Source: Mycobacterium kansasii ATCC 12478 (lineage in GTDB: Bacteria > Actinomycetota > Actinomycetes > Mycobacteriales > Mycobacteriaceae). From it: DNA of 64,000 nt. Within the stretch, counting starts at the first letter, position 1. Each line of letters starts with the position of its first letter. The translations under genes and the position numbers were made by a program. The stretch lies in NCBI RefSeq assembly GCF_000157895.3, contig NC_022663.1:1984001-2048000 (forward strand), written 5' to 3'. Shown piece by piece: positions 7,680 through 15,871 of this stretch. The notes beneath the pieces are model-generated. The model made no database searches, was not told the origin of the DNA, and worked only from the letters and a program-made list of their open reading frames with translations.

Positions 7680-8588
7680 CTACTGCTCGGTCAGACCCAA
7701 TCGCGCCACCAACCATCGCCGCAACTCCGGGCCGTAATCGTCACGATCCAATGCAAAGTCAACCGCAGCCTTGAGGTAGCCGCCGGGATTTCCCAAGTCG
7801 TGTCGGGATCCCCGGTGCACGACGACGTGCACCGGATGGCCCTCGGCAATCAGCAGCGCAATGGCGTCGGTGAGCTGAACTTCCCCGCCCGTGCCGCGGT
7901 TGATGCGGCGCAACGCATCGAAGATCGCCCGGTCGAGCACATAGCGACCGGCTGCCGCGTACATCGACGGGGCGTCCTGCGCCTTGGGCTTCTCGACCAT
8001 CCCCTTGACCCTCAGCACATCGGCCATCTCGGCATCCGGGGCCGGTTCGACGTCGAAGACCCCGTAGGCGCTGATCTCCTCGGGCGTCACCTCGATGGCG
8101 CACAACACCGTGCCGCCCAGCCGGGCCCGAACCTTCGACATGGTCTCCAGCACCCCGGTCGGCAGCACCAGGTCATCGGGCAGCAGCACCGCGACGGCGT
8201 CCTCGTCAGCCGCCAGCGCGGGCTCGACGCAGCCGATGGCGTGCCCGAGCCCCAGCGGCTCGGACTGCACCACGGACTCCACCTTGATCAGCTCCGGAGC
8301 GCGGCGCACCTTGGCCAGCATGGCCGTCTTGCCGCGGGCCTCGAGGGTTCCCTCGAGCACCAGATCCTCGACGAAATGGGCGACCACACTGTCCTTGCCC
8401 TCGGAGGTGACGATCACCAGGCGCTCGGCACCGGCGGCAGCCGCCTCGGCGGCCACCAGCTCGATGCCGGGCGTGTCGACCACCGGCAACAGCTCCTTGG
8501 GCACCGTCTTGGTCGCCGGCAGAAACCGCGTGCCCAGGCCGGCTGCCGGGACGATCGCCGTGAAAGGGACCGGAACATCTGATGACAT
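7680..8588 (-). CDS. galU: UTP-glucose-1-phosphate uridylyltransferase GalU
   Basis: The 302-residue nucleotidyltransferase makes UDP-glucose from UTP and glucose-1-phosphate, feeding trehalose, glycogen, galactan and glycolipid synthesis. The signature loop AIVPAAGLGTRFLPATKTVPKE lies at the N-terminus, followed by ELLPVVDTPGIELVAAEA, VLLPDDLVLP (metal site) and VEKPKAQDAPS. The length matches bacterial GalU. It starts at ATG 8588 and is divergent from the folate cycloligase gene by about 80 bases; it is 85 bases upstream of moeA1 in the same direction. Confidence 0.95.
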   Translation of the reverse strand: MSSDVPVPFTAIVPAAGLGTRFLPATKTVPKELLPVVDTPGIELVAAEAAAAGAERLVIVTSEGKDSVVAHFVEDLVLEGTLEARGKTAMLAKVRRAPELIKVESVVQSEPLGLGHAIGCVEPALAADEDAVAVLLPDDLVLPTGVLETMSKVRARLGGTVLCAIEVTPEEISAYGVFDVEPAPDAEMADVLRVKGMVEKPKAQDAPSMYAAAGRYVLDRAIFDALRRINRGTGGEVQLTDAIALLIAEGHPVHVVVHRGSRHDLGNPGGYLKAAVDFALDRDDYGPELRRWLVARLGLTEQ

Positions 8589-8665
8589 CGTTCACACGAT
8601 AACTCTCACCGGATTTGCCGGGTGGGTTCGGAGTGGCGAAATCCCCGCCTGTCATCGTTGTGGGC

Positions 8666-9262
8666 GTGACAAGCGCGGGCAAGGCGGCGTTGCGGCGACG
8701 GGTGCTGGCCGCGCGTCGCCTGGTTGCCGACGACGTCCGCGCCACCGAGGCTGGGCTGTTCACCCGGCACCTGGAGCCGTTAGTGAGCTGTCACACCACG
8801 GTCTGCGCCTATGTGCCGGTGGGCGGCGAGCCCGGGTCGATCGACATGCTCATGGCATTGCGGCGCTGCGCGGCACGGGTGCTGTTGCCGGTGGCCCGGG
8901 TCGCCGCGGACAAGGTTCCGTTGCCGCTGTTGTGGGGGGAGTACCGCCCCGGCGAGCTGGTGCGGGGCCGGTGGGGATTACTGGAGCCGCCCGAACCGTG
9001 GCTTCAGGAATCGGCTGTAGCCGAGGCCGACCTGGTACTCGTGCCGGCGCTGGCCGTCGACCGCCGGGGTGTGCGGCTGGGCAAGGGACTTGGTTTCTAC
9101 GACCGCTCTCTGGCTGGGATGAACCCGCACACACGGCTGATTGCGCTGATCCGCGACGAGGAATTGGTCGACGACCTGCCGCAGGAAGCACACGACGTGC
9201 GAATGACACACGTCATCACACCCGCACGCGGATTGATCGCGCTCCCGTGTGGGAATGACTGA
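8666..9262 (+). CDS. 5-formyltetrahydrofolate cyclo-ligase
   Basis: The 198-residue protein starts from GTG 8666 (VTSAGKAALRRRVLAARR); the open frame goes back to 8615, but the usual family start is here. It converts 5-formyl-THF to 5,10-methenyl-THF using ATP. The family features are an N-terminal KxxLRxxxxxxR helix, a PVARVAADKVPLPLLWGEY region, LVPALAVDRRGVRLGKGLGFYDRSL (the conserved GxGxGFYD folate/ATP loop), and a C-terminal HDVRMTHVITP. It is equivalent to Rv0992c, divergent from galU, and followed by the CIRCE-controlled gene. Confidence 0.92.
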   Translation: MTSAGKAALRRRVLAARRLVADDVRATEAGLFTRHLEPLVSCHTTVCAYVPVGGEPGSIDMLMALRRCAARVLLPVARVAADKVPLPLLWGEYRPGELVRGRWGLLEPPEPWLQESAVAEADLVLVPALAVDRRGVRLGKGLGFYDRSLAGMNPHTRLIALIRDEELVDDLPQEAHDVRMTHVITPARGLIALPCGND

Positions 9263-9277
9263 TGTCACGTGGTGGTT

Positions 9278-9304
9278 CTAGCACTTGAGAAGGTAGAGTG
9301 CTAG
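9278..9304 (+). promoter_or_regulatory. CIRCE element (HrcA operator)
   Basis: The site is CTAGCACTT, then nine bases, then GAGTGCTAG. This matches the HrcA operator TTAGCACTC-N9-GAGTGCTAA, with one internal and two outer-position differences. It lies 27 bases before the start of the FmdB/Ruc-type gene and overlaps the likely promoter/5' leader. It implies heat-shock repression of that gene by HrcA. Confidence 0.9.
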
Positions 9305-9331
9305 CCCAAGCCGAATTATCCGGAGGTTCTT

Positions 9332-9643
9332 GTGCCGACTTACAGCTACGCGTGCACCGAGTGCGCCGACCGCTTCGACGTTGTGCAAGCCTTCACCGAC
9401 GAAGCGCTGACCACTTGCGGGAAGTGCTCCGGTCGGCTGCGCAAGCTGTTCAACTCGGTTGGCGTCGTATTCAAGGGCAGCGGTTTTTACCGCACCGACA
9501 GCCGCGAGACCGACAAGAAGTCGAAGAGCTCGACCAACGGCTCGTCGTCGAGCGAGTCCACGTCGAGCGAGACCAAGTCGTCGAGCCCGGCAGAGAAGTC
9601 CACCAGCACCGCCGCGCCAGTTACCGCGGCCGCCGCGAGCTGA
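9332..9643 (+). CDS. ruc: Zinc-ribbon redox-regulated chaperone (Ruc, FmdB family)
   Basis: The 103-residue protein starts from GTG 9332 after a GGAGG site. The N-terminal zinc ribbon has Cys pairs at 8/11 and 29/32 (CTEC, CGKC) and the FmdB-typical MPTYSYAC and FKGSGFYRTD segments. Residues from about 60 on are a disordered tail of Ser, Thr, Lys and Glu. The M. tuberculosis orthologue Rv0991c (Ruc) is an HrcA-controlled, oxidation-activated holdase-type chaperone that works with DnaK. The CIRCE upstream and the tail agree with that. It ends before the SAF-domain gene in the same direction. Confidence 0.92.
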   Translation: MPTYSYACTECADRFDVVQAFTDEALTTCGKCSGRLRKLFNSVGVVFKGSGFYRTDSRETDKKSKSSTNGSSSSESTSSETKSSSPAEKSTSTAAPVTAAAAS

Positions 9644-9702
9644 TCGGTTATCCACAGGCCGCTTCCTGACCGGCATCGCCGGCGCTGCTTCGCGCATACG
9701 GT

Positions 9703-10374
9703 GTGCACGTGGCCGAACCATCGCTGAACGCATCCCTGTTCAGCCGCCTGACGATGCTGCTGCGTCCCGACTGGACCCGGACCGTTCTGGCCCGGCGCAT
9801 CGCCGCCGGCGGGCTCGTCTTGTTGGCCGGCGTAGCAGCGCTGCGGTCGAATACCGACGCCGACGGTTCGAAGGTGGTGGTCGCCGCTCGAGATCTGCGC
9901 CCGGGCAGTGCCCTGACCTACAACGACATCCGGCTGGAAACGCGTTCGGCGGCAACGCTTCCCGATGGATCACAGACCGACCTGGGTGCAGTCGTCGGCT
10001 CGACGCTGGCGGGCCCGGCGCGACGCGGCGAGGTGCTCACCGATGTGCGGGTCCTGGGCAGCCGACTGGCCGAGTCGACGGCCGGTCCCGGCGCCCGCAT
10101 CGTCCCGCTCCATCTGGCCGATAGCGCGCTGATCGACCTTGTCCGGGTCGGCGACGTGGTGGACGTAGTTGCCGCGCCGGCTACCGACTCACCGGCGGCT
10201 GCGTCGCCGGTGAGCAAGGTCGTGGCCACCGACGCCGTCGTCGTGCTGGTGTCGGCCAAACCGGAGCTTCAGTCACACGATGACCGCGTCGTGTTGGTCG
10301 TCCTGCCGGCACGCCTGGCGAATACGGTCGCAGGCGCGGTGCTTGGGCAGACGGTGACCCTGACCTTGCATTGA
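9703..10374 (+). CDS. SAF-domain membrane-anchored protein (CpaB/RcpC-like)
   Basis: The 223-residue protein has one N-terminal membrane segment (about 27-46, RRIAAGGLVLLAGVAAL) and a SAF domain beginning VVVAARDLRPGSALTYNDIRLETR, followed by a conserved LAGPARRGEVLTDVRV. SAF domains of this type occur in Flp-pilus CpaB proteins and sugar-binding periplasmic proteins. No pilus genes lie nearby. It corresponds to mycobacterial Rv0990c, of unknown function. A second in-frame GTG at 9709 is an equally possible start. Confidence 0.8.
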   Translation: MHVAEPSLNASLFSRLTMLLRPDWTRTVLARRIAAGGLVLLAGVAALRSNTDADGSKVVVAARDLRPGSALTYNDIRLETRSAATLPDGSQTDLGAVVGSTLAGPARRGEVLTDVRVLGSRLAESTAGPGARIVPLHLADSALIDLVRVGDVVDVVAAPATDSPAAASPVSKVVATDAVVVLVSAKPELQSHDDRVVLVVLPARLANTVAGAVLGQTVTLTLH

Positions 10375-10523
10375 ATCGGCCCAAACCAGGGTCCGGCCAC
10401 GAATACTCACGTCACCCCTGGAGCCAACCCGCATCTGAGATACCGTCTGCCTTCGACGTGCCGAGACAACGGCCCGGCATGCAGGACAGGATCAGACGAC
10501 ATCGACTGTGAAAGGCGCTACCC

Positions 10524-10982
10524 ATGCTCAAAGGGTTCAAGGAGTTTCTCGCGCGGGGCAACATCGTCGACCTGGCCGTCGCGGTGGTCATCGGCACCGC
10601 GTTCACGGCGTTGGTCACCAAATTCACCGACAGCATCATCACGCCGTTGATAACCCGGGTCGGTGTCAACCAGCAGACCAGCTTCGGCATCTTGCGGTTG
10701 GACATCGGCGGCGGTCAGGCCATCGACTTGAACATCCTCGTGTCGGCGGCCATCAACTTTGTGCTGATCGCCGCCGTGGTGTACTTCCTGATCGTGCTGC
10801 CGTACAACAGGCTGCGCAGAAAAGGCGAGGTCGAGCAGGCGGACGACGCGCAGGTGGTCCTGCTCACCGAGATCCGGGACTTGCTGGCCCAAACGAACGG
10901 CGAAAGCCCGTCGGGCAAGCATGGCGGCACTGCCGCGGCTGTGTCCCCACCGCCCAACCACGGGCCTCGCGCGGACACCTGA
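10524..10982 (+). CDS. mscL: Large-conductance mechanosensitive channel MscL
   Basis: The 152-residue protein releases solutes on sudden osmotic downshift. It has the N-terminal amphipathic helix MLKGFKEFLARGNIVDLAVAVVIG leading into TM1 (to FTALVTKF), a periplasmic loop, and TM2 (about 68-90, ILVSAAINFVLIAAVVYFLI). The cytoplasmic helix contains EILLxEIRDLL-type LLTEIRDLLAQ. The sequence and length fit the MscL family pentamer. It converges on moaB2 with only 22 bases between stops. In M. tuberculosis the Rv0986-Rv0989c cluster lies beside this gene; it is absent here. Confidence 0.96.
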   Translation: MLKGFKEFLARGNIVDLAVAVVIGTAFTALVTKFTDSIITPLITRVGVNQQTSFGILRLDIGGGQAIDLNILVSAAINFVLIAAVVYFLIVLPYNRLRRKGEVEQADDAQVVLLTEIRDLLAQTNGESPSGKHGGTAAAVSPPPNHGPRADT

Positions 10983-11004
10983 TCCGCGGGTTTGCTTCCG
11001 AAAC

Positions 11005-11550
11005 TCAGATTTCGAGACTCGACAACTGCCCGATGATCTGAGCGGCCAACGGATTCAGCGTCGCCATGCCGTCTCGCACGGCGTAGCGGGAACCGGCGAG
11101 ATTGACCACCAGCGTGCTCCCCGATACTCCCGCCAAGCCGCGCGACAGGCCTGCGTCGATGATCCCTGCCGACAGCCCCGAAGCGCGGATGGCTTCGGCG
11201 ATACCGAGGATTTCCCGGTCCAGGATGTCGCGGGTGGCCTCCGGTGTGACGTCGCGGGGCGTGACGCCGGTCCCACCGACCGACACCACCAGGTCCACGC
11301 CGCCGATCACCGCGGTGTTCAGCGCGTTGCGGATCTCGACTTCGTCGGCCGAGACCGCGACCACACCGTCGACAACGAACCCGGCCTCGGTGAGCAGCTC
11401 GGTGACCAACGGGCCGCTGTGGTCTTCGTCGCCGTGGGCTGTGCGATCGTCGACGACGACGACAAGCGCCCGGCCCACCACCAACTCCGCACCCTGTTCC
11501 ATGGGTGCAACCGTATATCCGAGTTCTGACAACGGAGGACCCGCGTTCAT
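11005..11550 (-). CDS. moaB2: MoaB/Mog-family molybdopterin-binding protein MoaB2
   Basis: The 181-residue protein has a MoCF domain. Motifs are LVVVVDDRTAHGDEDHSGPLVTELL, VVSVGGTGVTPRDVTPEAT (the molybdopterin-binding GGTGxxxxDxTPEA signature) and LPGS-like NLAGSRYAV. The family adenylates molybdopterin. ATG 11550 gives the usual length and overlaps the pepD stop by one base (TGATG); a GTG one codon earlier is also possible. It is the last gene of the mprA-mprB-pepD-moaB2 run, so it is probably controlled with the envelope-stress genes. Confidence 0.93.
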   Translation of the reverse strand: MNAGPPLSELGYTVAPMEQGAELVVGRALVVVVDDRTAHGDEDHSGPLVTELLTEAGFVVDGVVAVSADEVEIRNALNTAVIGGVDLVVSVGGTGVTPRDVTPEATRDILDREILGIAEAIRASGLSAGIIDAGLSRGLAGVSGSTLVVNLAGSRYAVRDGMATLNPLAAQIIGQLSSLEI

Positions 11551-12989
11551 CACTGCTCCGCCTTGCCTAGCGTTACCTGCACGGTGCGGCTGCCACCCGA
11601 TGGGTCTTGGAAGGTCAGCACCACCTTGTCGCCCGGCGCCTTGGACCGCACCGCGGCGACCAGCGCGTCAGCGCTGTTGATGGGCCGCTCGTCCACCTTG
11701 GTGACGATGACCCCCTTGGGCACTCCGGCAGTGGCGGCGGCACCGCCTTGCACCACCTCGACCACCTTGGCGCCCGGAATGCCCTTGTCAGTGGTCACCT
11801 GAACGCCCAGCGAGGCATGTGTCGCCTTGCCGGTGCTGATCAGCTCGTCGGCAATCCGCTTGGCCTGGTCGACCGGGATGGCAAAACCCAGGCCGATCGA
11901 TCCACTCTGGGCATCGCCGGAATCCGCGCCCAATGTGGCGATCGCCGAGTTGATGCCGACCAGCTGACCGTTCATGTTGACCAGCGCACCACCGGAGTTG
12001 CCGGGGTTGATGGCGGCATCGGTCTGGATAGCGTCCAAGACGGTGTTCTGGTTACCGGCCTCGCCGGTGGTCGACACCGGCCGGTTGAGGGCGCTGACGA
12101 TTCCCGTGGTCACCGTGCCGGCCAGACCCAGCGGTGAACCGATCGCCAGGACCGGCTGACCGACCCGCAGATCCGACGATGATCCCAGCGATATGGGGGT
12201 GAGTCCGCTGACACCTTGGACCTTGATCACGGCGATGTCACTGGTCGGATCGGCCCCGACCACCGTGAACGGTGCCGTCCGGCCGTCGGAGAAGGTCACC
12301 GTGGTTTTGGGCGGCGGAGCACCGGCGGGCGGTTTCGCGGCGGCCGCGACGACGTGATTGTTGGTCAGGATCAGCCCGTCGCTGGACAGGATGACGCCCG
12401 AGCCCTCCTCCGATGCGCGCCCCAGATCGGTCTCCAGCATGACGACGCTGGGCACCACCTTGGCGGCCACCTGCTCGACCGAACCCGCCGGCATGTTTGC
12501 TGCCGGAATGCTGGGAGCGCCGCTGGCTACCACTCCGCCACCGTTGCTGCTCGCCGGTGAGCGGGTCAATTCCACGACCGATGCGGCCGCGCCACCGATA
12601 CCGGCCGACACTACGGCGATGGTGAGTGCGCCGATCGCCAACATGCCTGCGCGGGGACGTCGCTGCTGAATCACCGTGGGAGGCGCTGACATCGGCGGAA
12701 GCATGCCGGTTATCGGGCCGGGGCCCGGGCCGCCACCGACAGGGCCTTGTCCGGTACCACCCGGGATGGGGCCCACCCCGGTACCGCCCGGCAGCGGGCG
12801 TGGGCCGGTACCCGCGAAGGGGTCATGGGGCCGACCGTACTGGGGCTGCGATCGCTGGTAGCGCCAGTCGAACTGTTGATTGTACGTTTGCGCAGACCCT
12901 TGCACATAAGCCGGCGGCACCGGTTGGTTCGACGCGGCACGATATTCCGGCTGCTGCGGCGGTGGCGAATACCTCGGGTGATTCGTCAT
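11550..12989 (-). CDS. pepD: HtrA-like serine protease PepD
   Basis: The 479-residue protein has a long Pro/Gly/Gln-rich cytoplasmic N-terminus (residues 1-115), one membrane anchor (about 116-140, MLAIGALTIAVVSAGIGGAAASVV), a trypsin-like protease domain with TNNHVV (His), SDIAVIKV (Asp) and NPGNSGGALVN (catalytic Ser), and a C-terminal PDZ domain. It degrades or refolds damaged proteins outside the membrane and takes part in MprAB/SigE envelope-stress signalling. The Pro/Gly-rich part holds imperfect GTGxGPxPGG repeats. MprA-box-like repeats lie about 115 bases upstream. Start ATG 12989 (MTNHPRYSPPPQQ). Confidence 0.95.
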   Translation of the reverse strand: MTNHPRYSPPPQQPEYRAASNQPVPPAYVQGSAQTYNQQFDWRYQRSQPQYGRPHDPFAGTGPRPLPGGTGVGPIPGGTGQGPVGGGPGPGPITGMLPPMSAPPTVIQQRRPRAGMLAIGALTIAVVSAGIGGAAASVVELTRSPASSNGGGVVASGAPSIPAANMPAGSVEQVAAKVVPSVVMLETDLGRASEEGSGVILSSDGLILTNNHVVAAAAKPPAGAPPPKTTVTFSDGRTAPFTVVGADPTSDIAVIKVQGVSGLTPISLGSSSDLRVGQPVLAIGSPLGLAGTVTTGIVSALNRPVSTTGEAGNQNTVLDAIQTDAAINPGNSGGALVNMNGQLVGINSAIATLGADSGDAQSGSIGLGFAIPVDQAKRIADELISTGKATHASLGVQVTTDKGIPGAKVVEVVQGGAAATAGVPKGVIVTKVDERPINSADALVAAVRSKAPGDKVVLTFQDPSGGSRTVQVTLGKAEQ

Positions 12990-13085
12990 GTCGCTAAGTT
13001 GCTCTTCCTCTACTAGGGCCTTAGTGAGCCCTGTGCTTGGCCATGCGCTGCGGGCATGGGCTTGTTGTCAACAGTAACTGCACCA

Positions 13086-14633
13086 CTACCTTGCGCGCGC
13101 GGACTGAGAATCCACTGAGATAACGTTCGTCGAACTCCGTGAGTTCGTAGAGTCCCCGGCGCCCTCATCAGAATGGGCGGCCTCGGCCCTGGCGCCGGTA
13201 TCGGCCGGGGTCGCCGGGTAGGTCGCACCCGGCATCGGGCGGCCCGGCAGCAGCACGGAAATCGATGTTCCCGGGGGCTGGCCACCCGGAACGGTGTCTT
13301 CAACCCGCAGCGATCCACCGTGGTTGAGCACCACCTGCTTGACGATTGCCAGGCCCAGGCCCGAACCCGGCATCGCCCGCGCCGACGCGGACCGGTAGAA
13401 CCGCTCGAACACCAGACGCCGCTCCTGCGGGGGAATGCCGGGCCCGCGGTCCGAAACCACCAGCTCGGCATGTGACGGGTCGAGCTGTCTCAGCGTGACG
13501 CCCACATGGCCCCCGGGTGGACTCCACTTGGCCGCATTGTCCATGAGGTTGAGGGCCGCCCGCGACAACCCGGCGGCATCACCGTAGATCTGCCAGGGAA
13601 TCACCTGAACATCGAAGTGAATGTCGTTGCGCCGCCGCCTCACCCGCTCCAGGCTGCGGTCGATGACGTCAGCCATGTCGACCGTCTCGTGCACCACTTC
13701 ACCGGCGTCGCCGCGCGTCAGGTCCACCAAATCGCCTACCAGAGTGGACAATTCCTCGATCTGGGCCAGCACATCGGCACGCAGGCCGACCATCTCCTGC
13801 TCCGGCAGTCGCGGTGCTCCCGGCTCCATCGACGCCATCAGCAGTTCGACGTTGGTGCGGAGCGACGTCAACGGGGTGCGCAACTCGTGCCCGGCATCGG
13901 TGACCAACCTGGCCTGTCGTTCCCGGGATTCGGCCAGCGCCCGAAGCATCAGGTTGAACGCCTCGGTCAGCCTGGCCAATTCGTCGCTCCCGAATACCGG
14001 GATGGGTCGCAGGTCGTCGGTTCGCGCTACCCGCTCGGCCGCCTCGGTGAGGCGGCCCACCGGACGCAGCCCCGCCCGGGTGACCATCCCGCCGGCCACC
14101 GCAGCGACCGCCACACCGACACCGCCCACGATCAGCAGTACCGCGCGAAGTTTGGTCATGACCGCCTCGGTCGGCCTCAAACTCTTGGAGATCAGTAGGG
14201 AACTGCCACTGGGCAAGTGAATGGCAAGCACCCGCTGATCGGCCGCCGTCCGCCGCGACATGAACAACTCGCCGCGGATCACGGCTTTTTCCGGCGCTCC
14301 GACGGGCAGGTGCTGTCCGGGCTGGTTGGCGGTGTAGATCGAGTGGCCCGGGTTCACCAGCATTGCATTGACATCCGAATAGGCTGTGCCCTCAATGGCT
14401 TTGCCCGGGTCGGCGGCGAGCGACCCGCTGGCGATCAGCAACTGCGCGCGGCTCTGCAGCTGATTGTCGATGTCGTTGTAGAGGGCGGCCGAGATCACCG
14501 CGTACACCGCGAACGACATCAGAACGACGACCATCGCCACCATCGACATCGCCAGCAGCATGACCCGCCACCGCAGGGACAACGAACTGGTCGTTCGCAG
14601 CGGTACCCGTGCTCGGCGGCGGAACCCGAGCAT
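13086..14633 (-). CDS. mprB: Sensor histidine kinase MprB
   Basis: The 515-residue protein has TM1 (about 26-48, MLLAMSMVAMVVVLMSF), an external sensor loop, TM2 (about 165-187), HAMP, and a dimerisation/phosphoacceptor helix with TDAGHELRTPLTSL (His about 249). The HATPase domain has N box LNLMDNAAKWS, G1 VVSDRGPGIP and G2 GSGLGLAIVKQ. It phosphorylates MprA and responds to surface stress. Its ATG (14633) overlaps the mprA TGA as TGATG, so the pair is coupled. The longer open frame upstream lies inside mprA and is rejected. Confidence 0.96.
   Translation of the reverse strand: MLGFRRRARVPLRTTSSLSLRWRVMLLAMSMVAMVVVLMSFAVYAVISAALYNDIDNQLQSRAQLLIASGSLAADPGKAIEGTAYSDVNAMLVNPGHSIYTANQPGQHLPVGAPEKAVIRGELFMSRRTAADQRVLAIHLPSGSSLLISKSLRPTEAVMTKLRAVLLIVGGVGVAVAAVAGGMVTRAGLRPVGRLTEAAERVARTDDLRPIPVFGSDELARLTEAFNLMLRALAESRERQARLVTDAGHELRTPLTSLRTNVELLMASMEPGAPRLPEQEMVGLRADVLAQIEELSTLVGDLVDLTRGDAGEVVHETVDMADVIDRSLERVRRRRNDIHFDVQVIPWQIYGDAAGLSRAALNLMDNAAKWSPPGGHVGVTLRQLDPSHAELVVSDRGPGIPPQERRLVFERFYRSASARAMPGSGLGLAIVKQVVLNHGGSLRVEDTVPGGQPPGTSISVLLPGRPMPGATYPATPADTGARAEAAHSDEGAGDSTNSRSSTNVISVDSQSARAR
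13103..13120 (-). promoter_or_regulatory. Candidate MprA box upstream of pepD
   Basis: On the minus strand there is a direct repeat TCTCAGT-GGAT-TCTCAGT, with the two heptamers 11 bases apart (one helix turn). It sits inside the last codons of mprB, about 115 bases before the pepD start. MprA is described as binding two loosely conserved 8-bp direct repeats, and the same spacing occurs upstream of mprA. Binding is inferred. Confidence 0.65.
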
Positions 14634-15325
14634 CAGGGCGGCGTTTCGCGTAGCACGTAACCCACTCCCCGGACGGTGTGGATCAGCCGCGGCTCGCCAT
14701 CGGCCTCGGTTTTGCGGCGCAGATACCCCACGTAGACCTCCAGCGCATTGCCGGACGTGGGAAAGTCGAAGCCCCACACCTCTTCGAGGATGCGGCTGCG
14801 GGTGAGCACGCGTCGCGGATTGGCGATCAGCATCTCCAGCAAGGCGAACTCGGTGCGGGTGAGGCTGATGCGGCGCTGCCCGCGGGTTACCTCACGGGTT
14901 ACCGGGTCCAGGCTGAGATCGGAGAAGCGCATGGCCACCGACTCGGCGGTGTCGTCGGGCTTGGTGCGGCGCAGCAATGCCCGCATCCGCGCCAGCAATT
15001 CTTCGAGAGCGAACGGCTTCGGCAGGTAGTCGTCGGCCCCGGCGTCGAGGCCGGCCACCCGCTCCGAAACCGAGTCACGGGCGGTCAGCACCAGGATCGG
15101 CAGGTCATCGCCGGTGCTGCGGAGCTGGCGGCACACCTCCAAGCCGTCCAGCCGCGGCATCATGACATCCAGCACGAGTGCGTCGGGTCGATCGCTGGCG
15201 ATCATGTCGAGAGCCTCGAGCCCGTCGTGGGCCAGTTCGACCGAGTAGCCGTTGAAGGAAAGCGACCGGCGCAGCGACTCGCGTACCGCACGATCGTCGT
15301 CGACGACAAGGATTCGCACGGACAC
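14633..15325 (-). CDS. mprA: Response regulator MprA
   Basis: The 230-residue OmpR/PhoB regulator starts from GTG 15325 (VSVRILVVDDDRAVRES). The receiver domain has DDD at 9-11, phosphoacceptor Asp 48 (VLDVMMPRLDG), Thr in VLTARD and Lys in LPKPF. The winged-helix domain contains RRISLTRTEFALLEML and VLTRSRILEEVWGFDF. It controls persistence and stress genes including sigE, sigB, pepD and its own operon. Near-identity to M. tuberculosis MprA (from memory) shows strong constraint. The ORF extends far upstream through rpmF, but that part is not coding. Confidence 0.97.
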   Translation of the reverse strand: MSVRILVVDDDRAVRESLRRSLSFNGYSVELAHDGLEALDMIASDRPDALVLDVMMPRLDGLEVCRQLRSTGDDLPILVLTARDSVSERVAGLDAGADDYLPKPFALEELLARMRALLRRTKPDDTAESVAMRFSDLSLDPVTREVTRGQRRISLTRTEFALLEMLIANPRRVLTRSRILEEVWGFDFPTSGNALEVYVGYLRRKTEADGEPRLIHTVRGVGYVLRETPP

Positions 15326-15341
15326 TAGTTTCGTACGACCG

Positions 15342-15359
15342 CCTGAGACTGGCCTGAGA
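15342..15359 (-). promoter_or_regulatory. MprA box upstream of mprA
   Basis: On the minus strand TCTCAGGCCAGTCTCAGG forms a direct repeat of TCTCAGG with 11-base spacing, 17-34 bases before the mprA GTG. This fits the described autoregulatory MprA box. The closeness to the start codon suggests a short leader or a downstream operator. Confidence 0.75.
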
Positions 15360-15432
15360 GGCGCGCCGTCGAGAAGACGGGCTCGACCGGCGGGCTCGTC
15401 ACATGCGCCACAGTAGCCCCTCCCGGGAGCAG

Positions 15433-15606
15433 CTAGCGCCGGTCGAGGTCGACGAGGCCCAGGCGTGCCGCCTTGAGCAGCCTGCGGGGCACTTTGTGCT
15501 TCCGGCCGGCCACGGTGACACCGACCAGTTCGGTCGAGGTGGCCTTCCACTGCGAGCGCCGGCTTCGGGTATTCGCGCGCGACGTCCTGCGCTTGGGTAC
15601 CGCCAT
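15433..15606 (-). CDS. rpmF: 50S ribosomal protein L32
   Basis: The 57-residue protein starts MAVPKRRTSRANTRSRRSQW and ends ARLGLVDLDRR. It is strongly basic and matches L32. It contains no Cys, so it is the zinc-independent form. It lies 107 bases upstream of mprA on the same strand. In M. tuberculosis PE_PGRS17 and PE_PGRS18 flank this gene; neither is here. Confidence 0.95.
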   Translation of the reverse strand: MAVPKRRTSRANTRSRRSQWKATSTELVGVTVAGRKHKVPRRLLKAARLGLVDLDRR

Positions 15607-15691
15607 GGTGGGGCCTTACTCCTCGATCGGGGTTGGGTCGGTGCATGTCGCGTTGCACAGCCGCGGACGAACCCGTCGGCCGGACGGCGAC

Positions 15692-15726
15692 ACTACCCTT
15701 TTGACGGGTGTCGTTGAAAGGGTAGT
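15692..15726. promoter_or_regulatory. 10-bp inverted repeat upstream of rpmF
   Basis: ACTACCCTTT and AAAGGGTAGT form a perfect inverted repeat around a 15-base centre. It lies 86-120 bases before rpmF and about 145 bases before the divergent AtuA-like gene. It may be an operator or an RNA hairpin in the rpmF leader. It does not match the Zur, IdeR, CRP or KstR patterns. Confidence 0.45.
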
Positions 15727-15871
15727 CGGTGAGCTCCAGCTCGCCAAAACGGAGCGTGACGTCGGCGAGAGAGGCGGGTATCACACCTCTCGAAGCTTAC
15801 GGCTATGCTGACCTACCGGTTGGTTGGCCGGGTTCGGCCCCATCGGTAATCCCAATGAAGGGAGGACGCGC

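Noticed and set aside
5273..7774. 833-codon plus-strand open frame
   Set aside because: It is antisense to glpR-like, rimJ and moeA1, all clear families; the frame is His/Arg/Gln-rich, typical of a high-GC shadow.
15560..15871. Zur or IdeR site upstream of rpmF
   Set aside because: The palindrome there does not match either operator; only a generic inverted repeat can be claimed.
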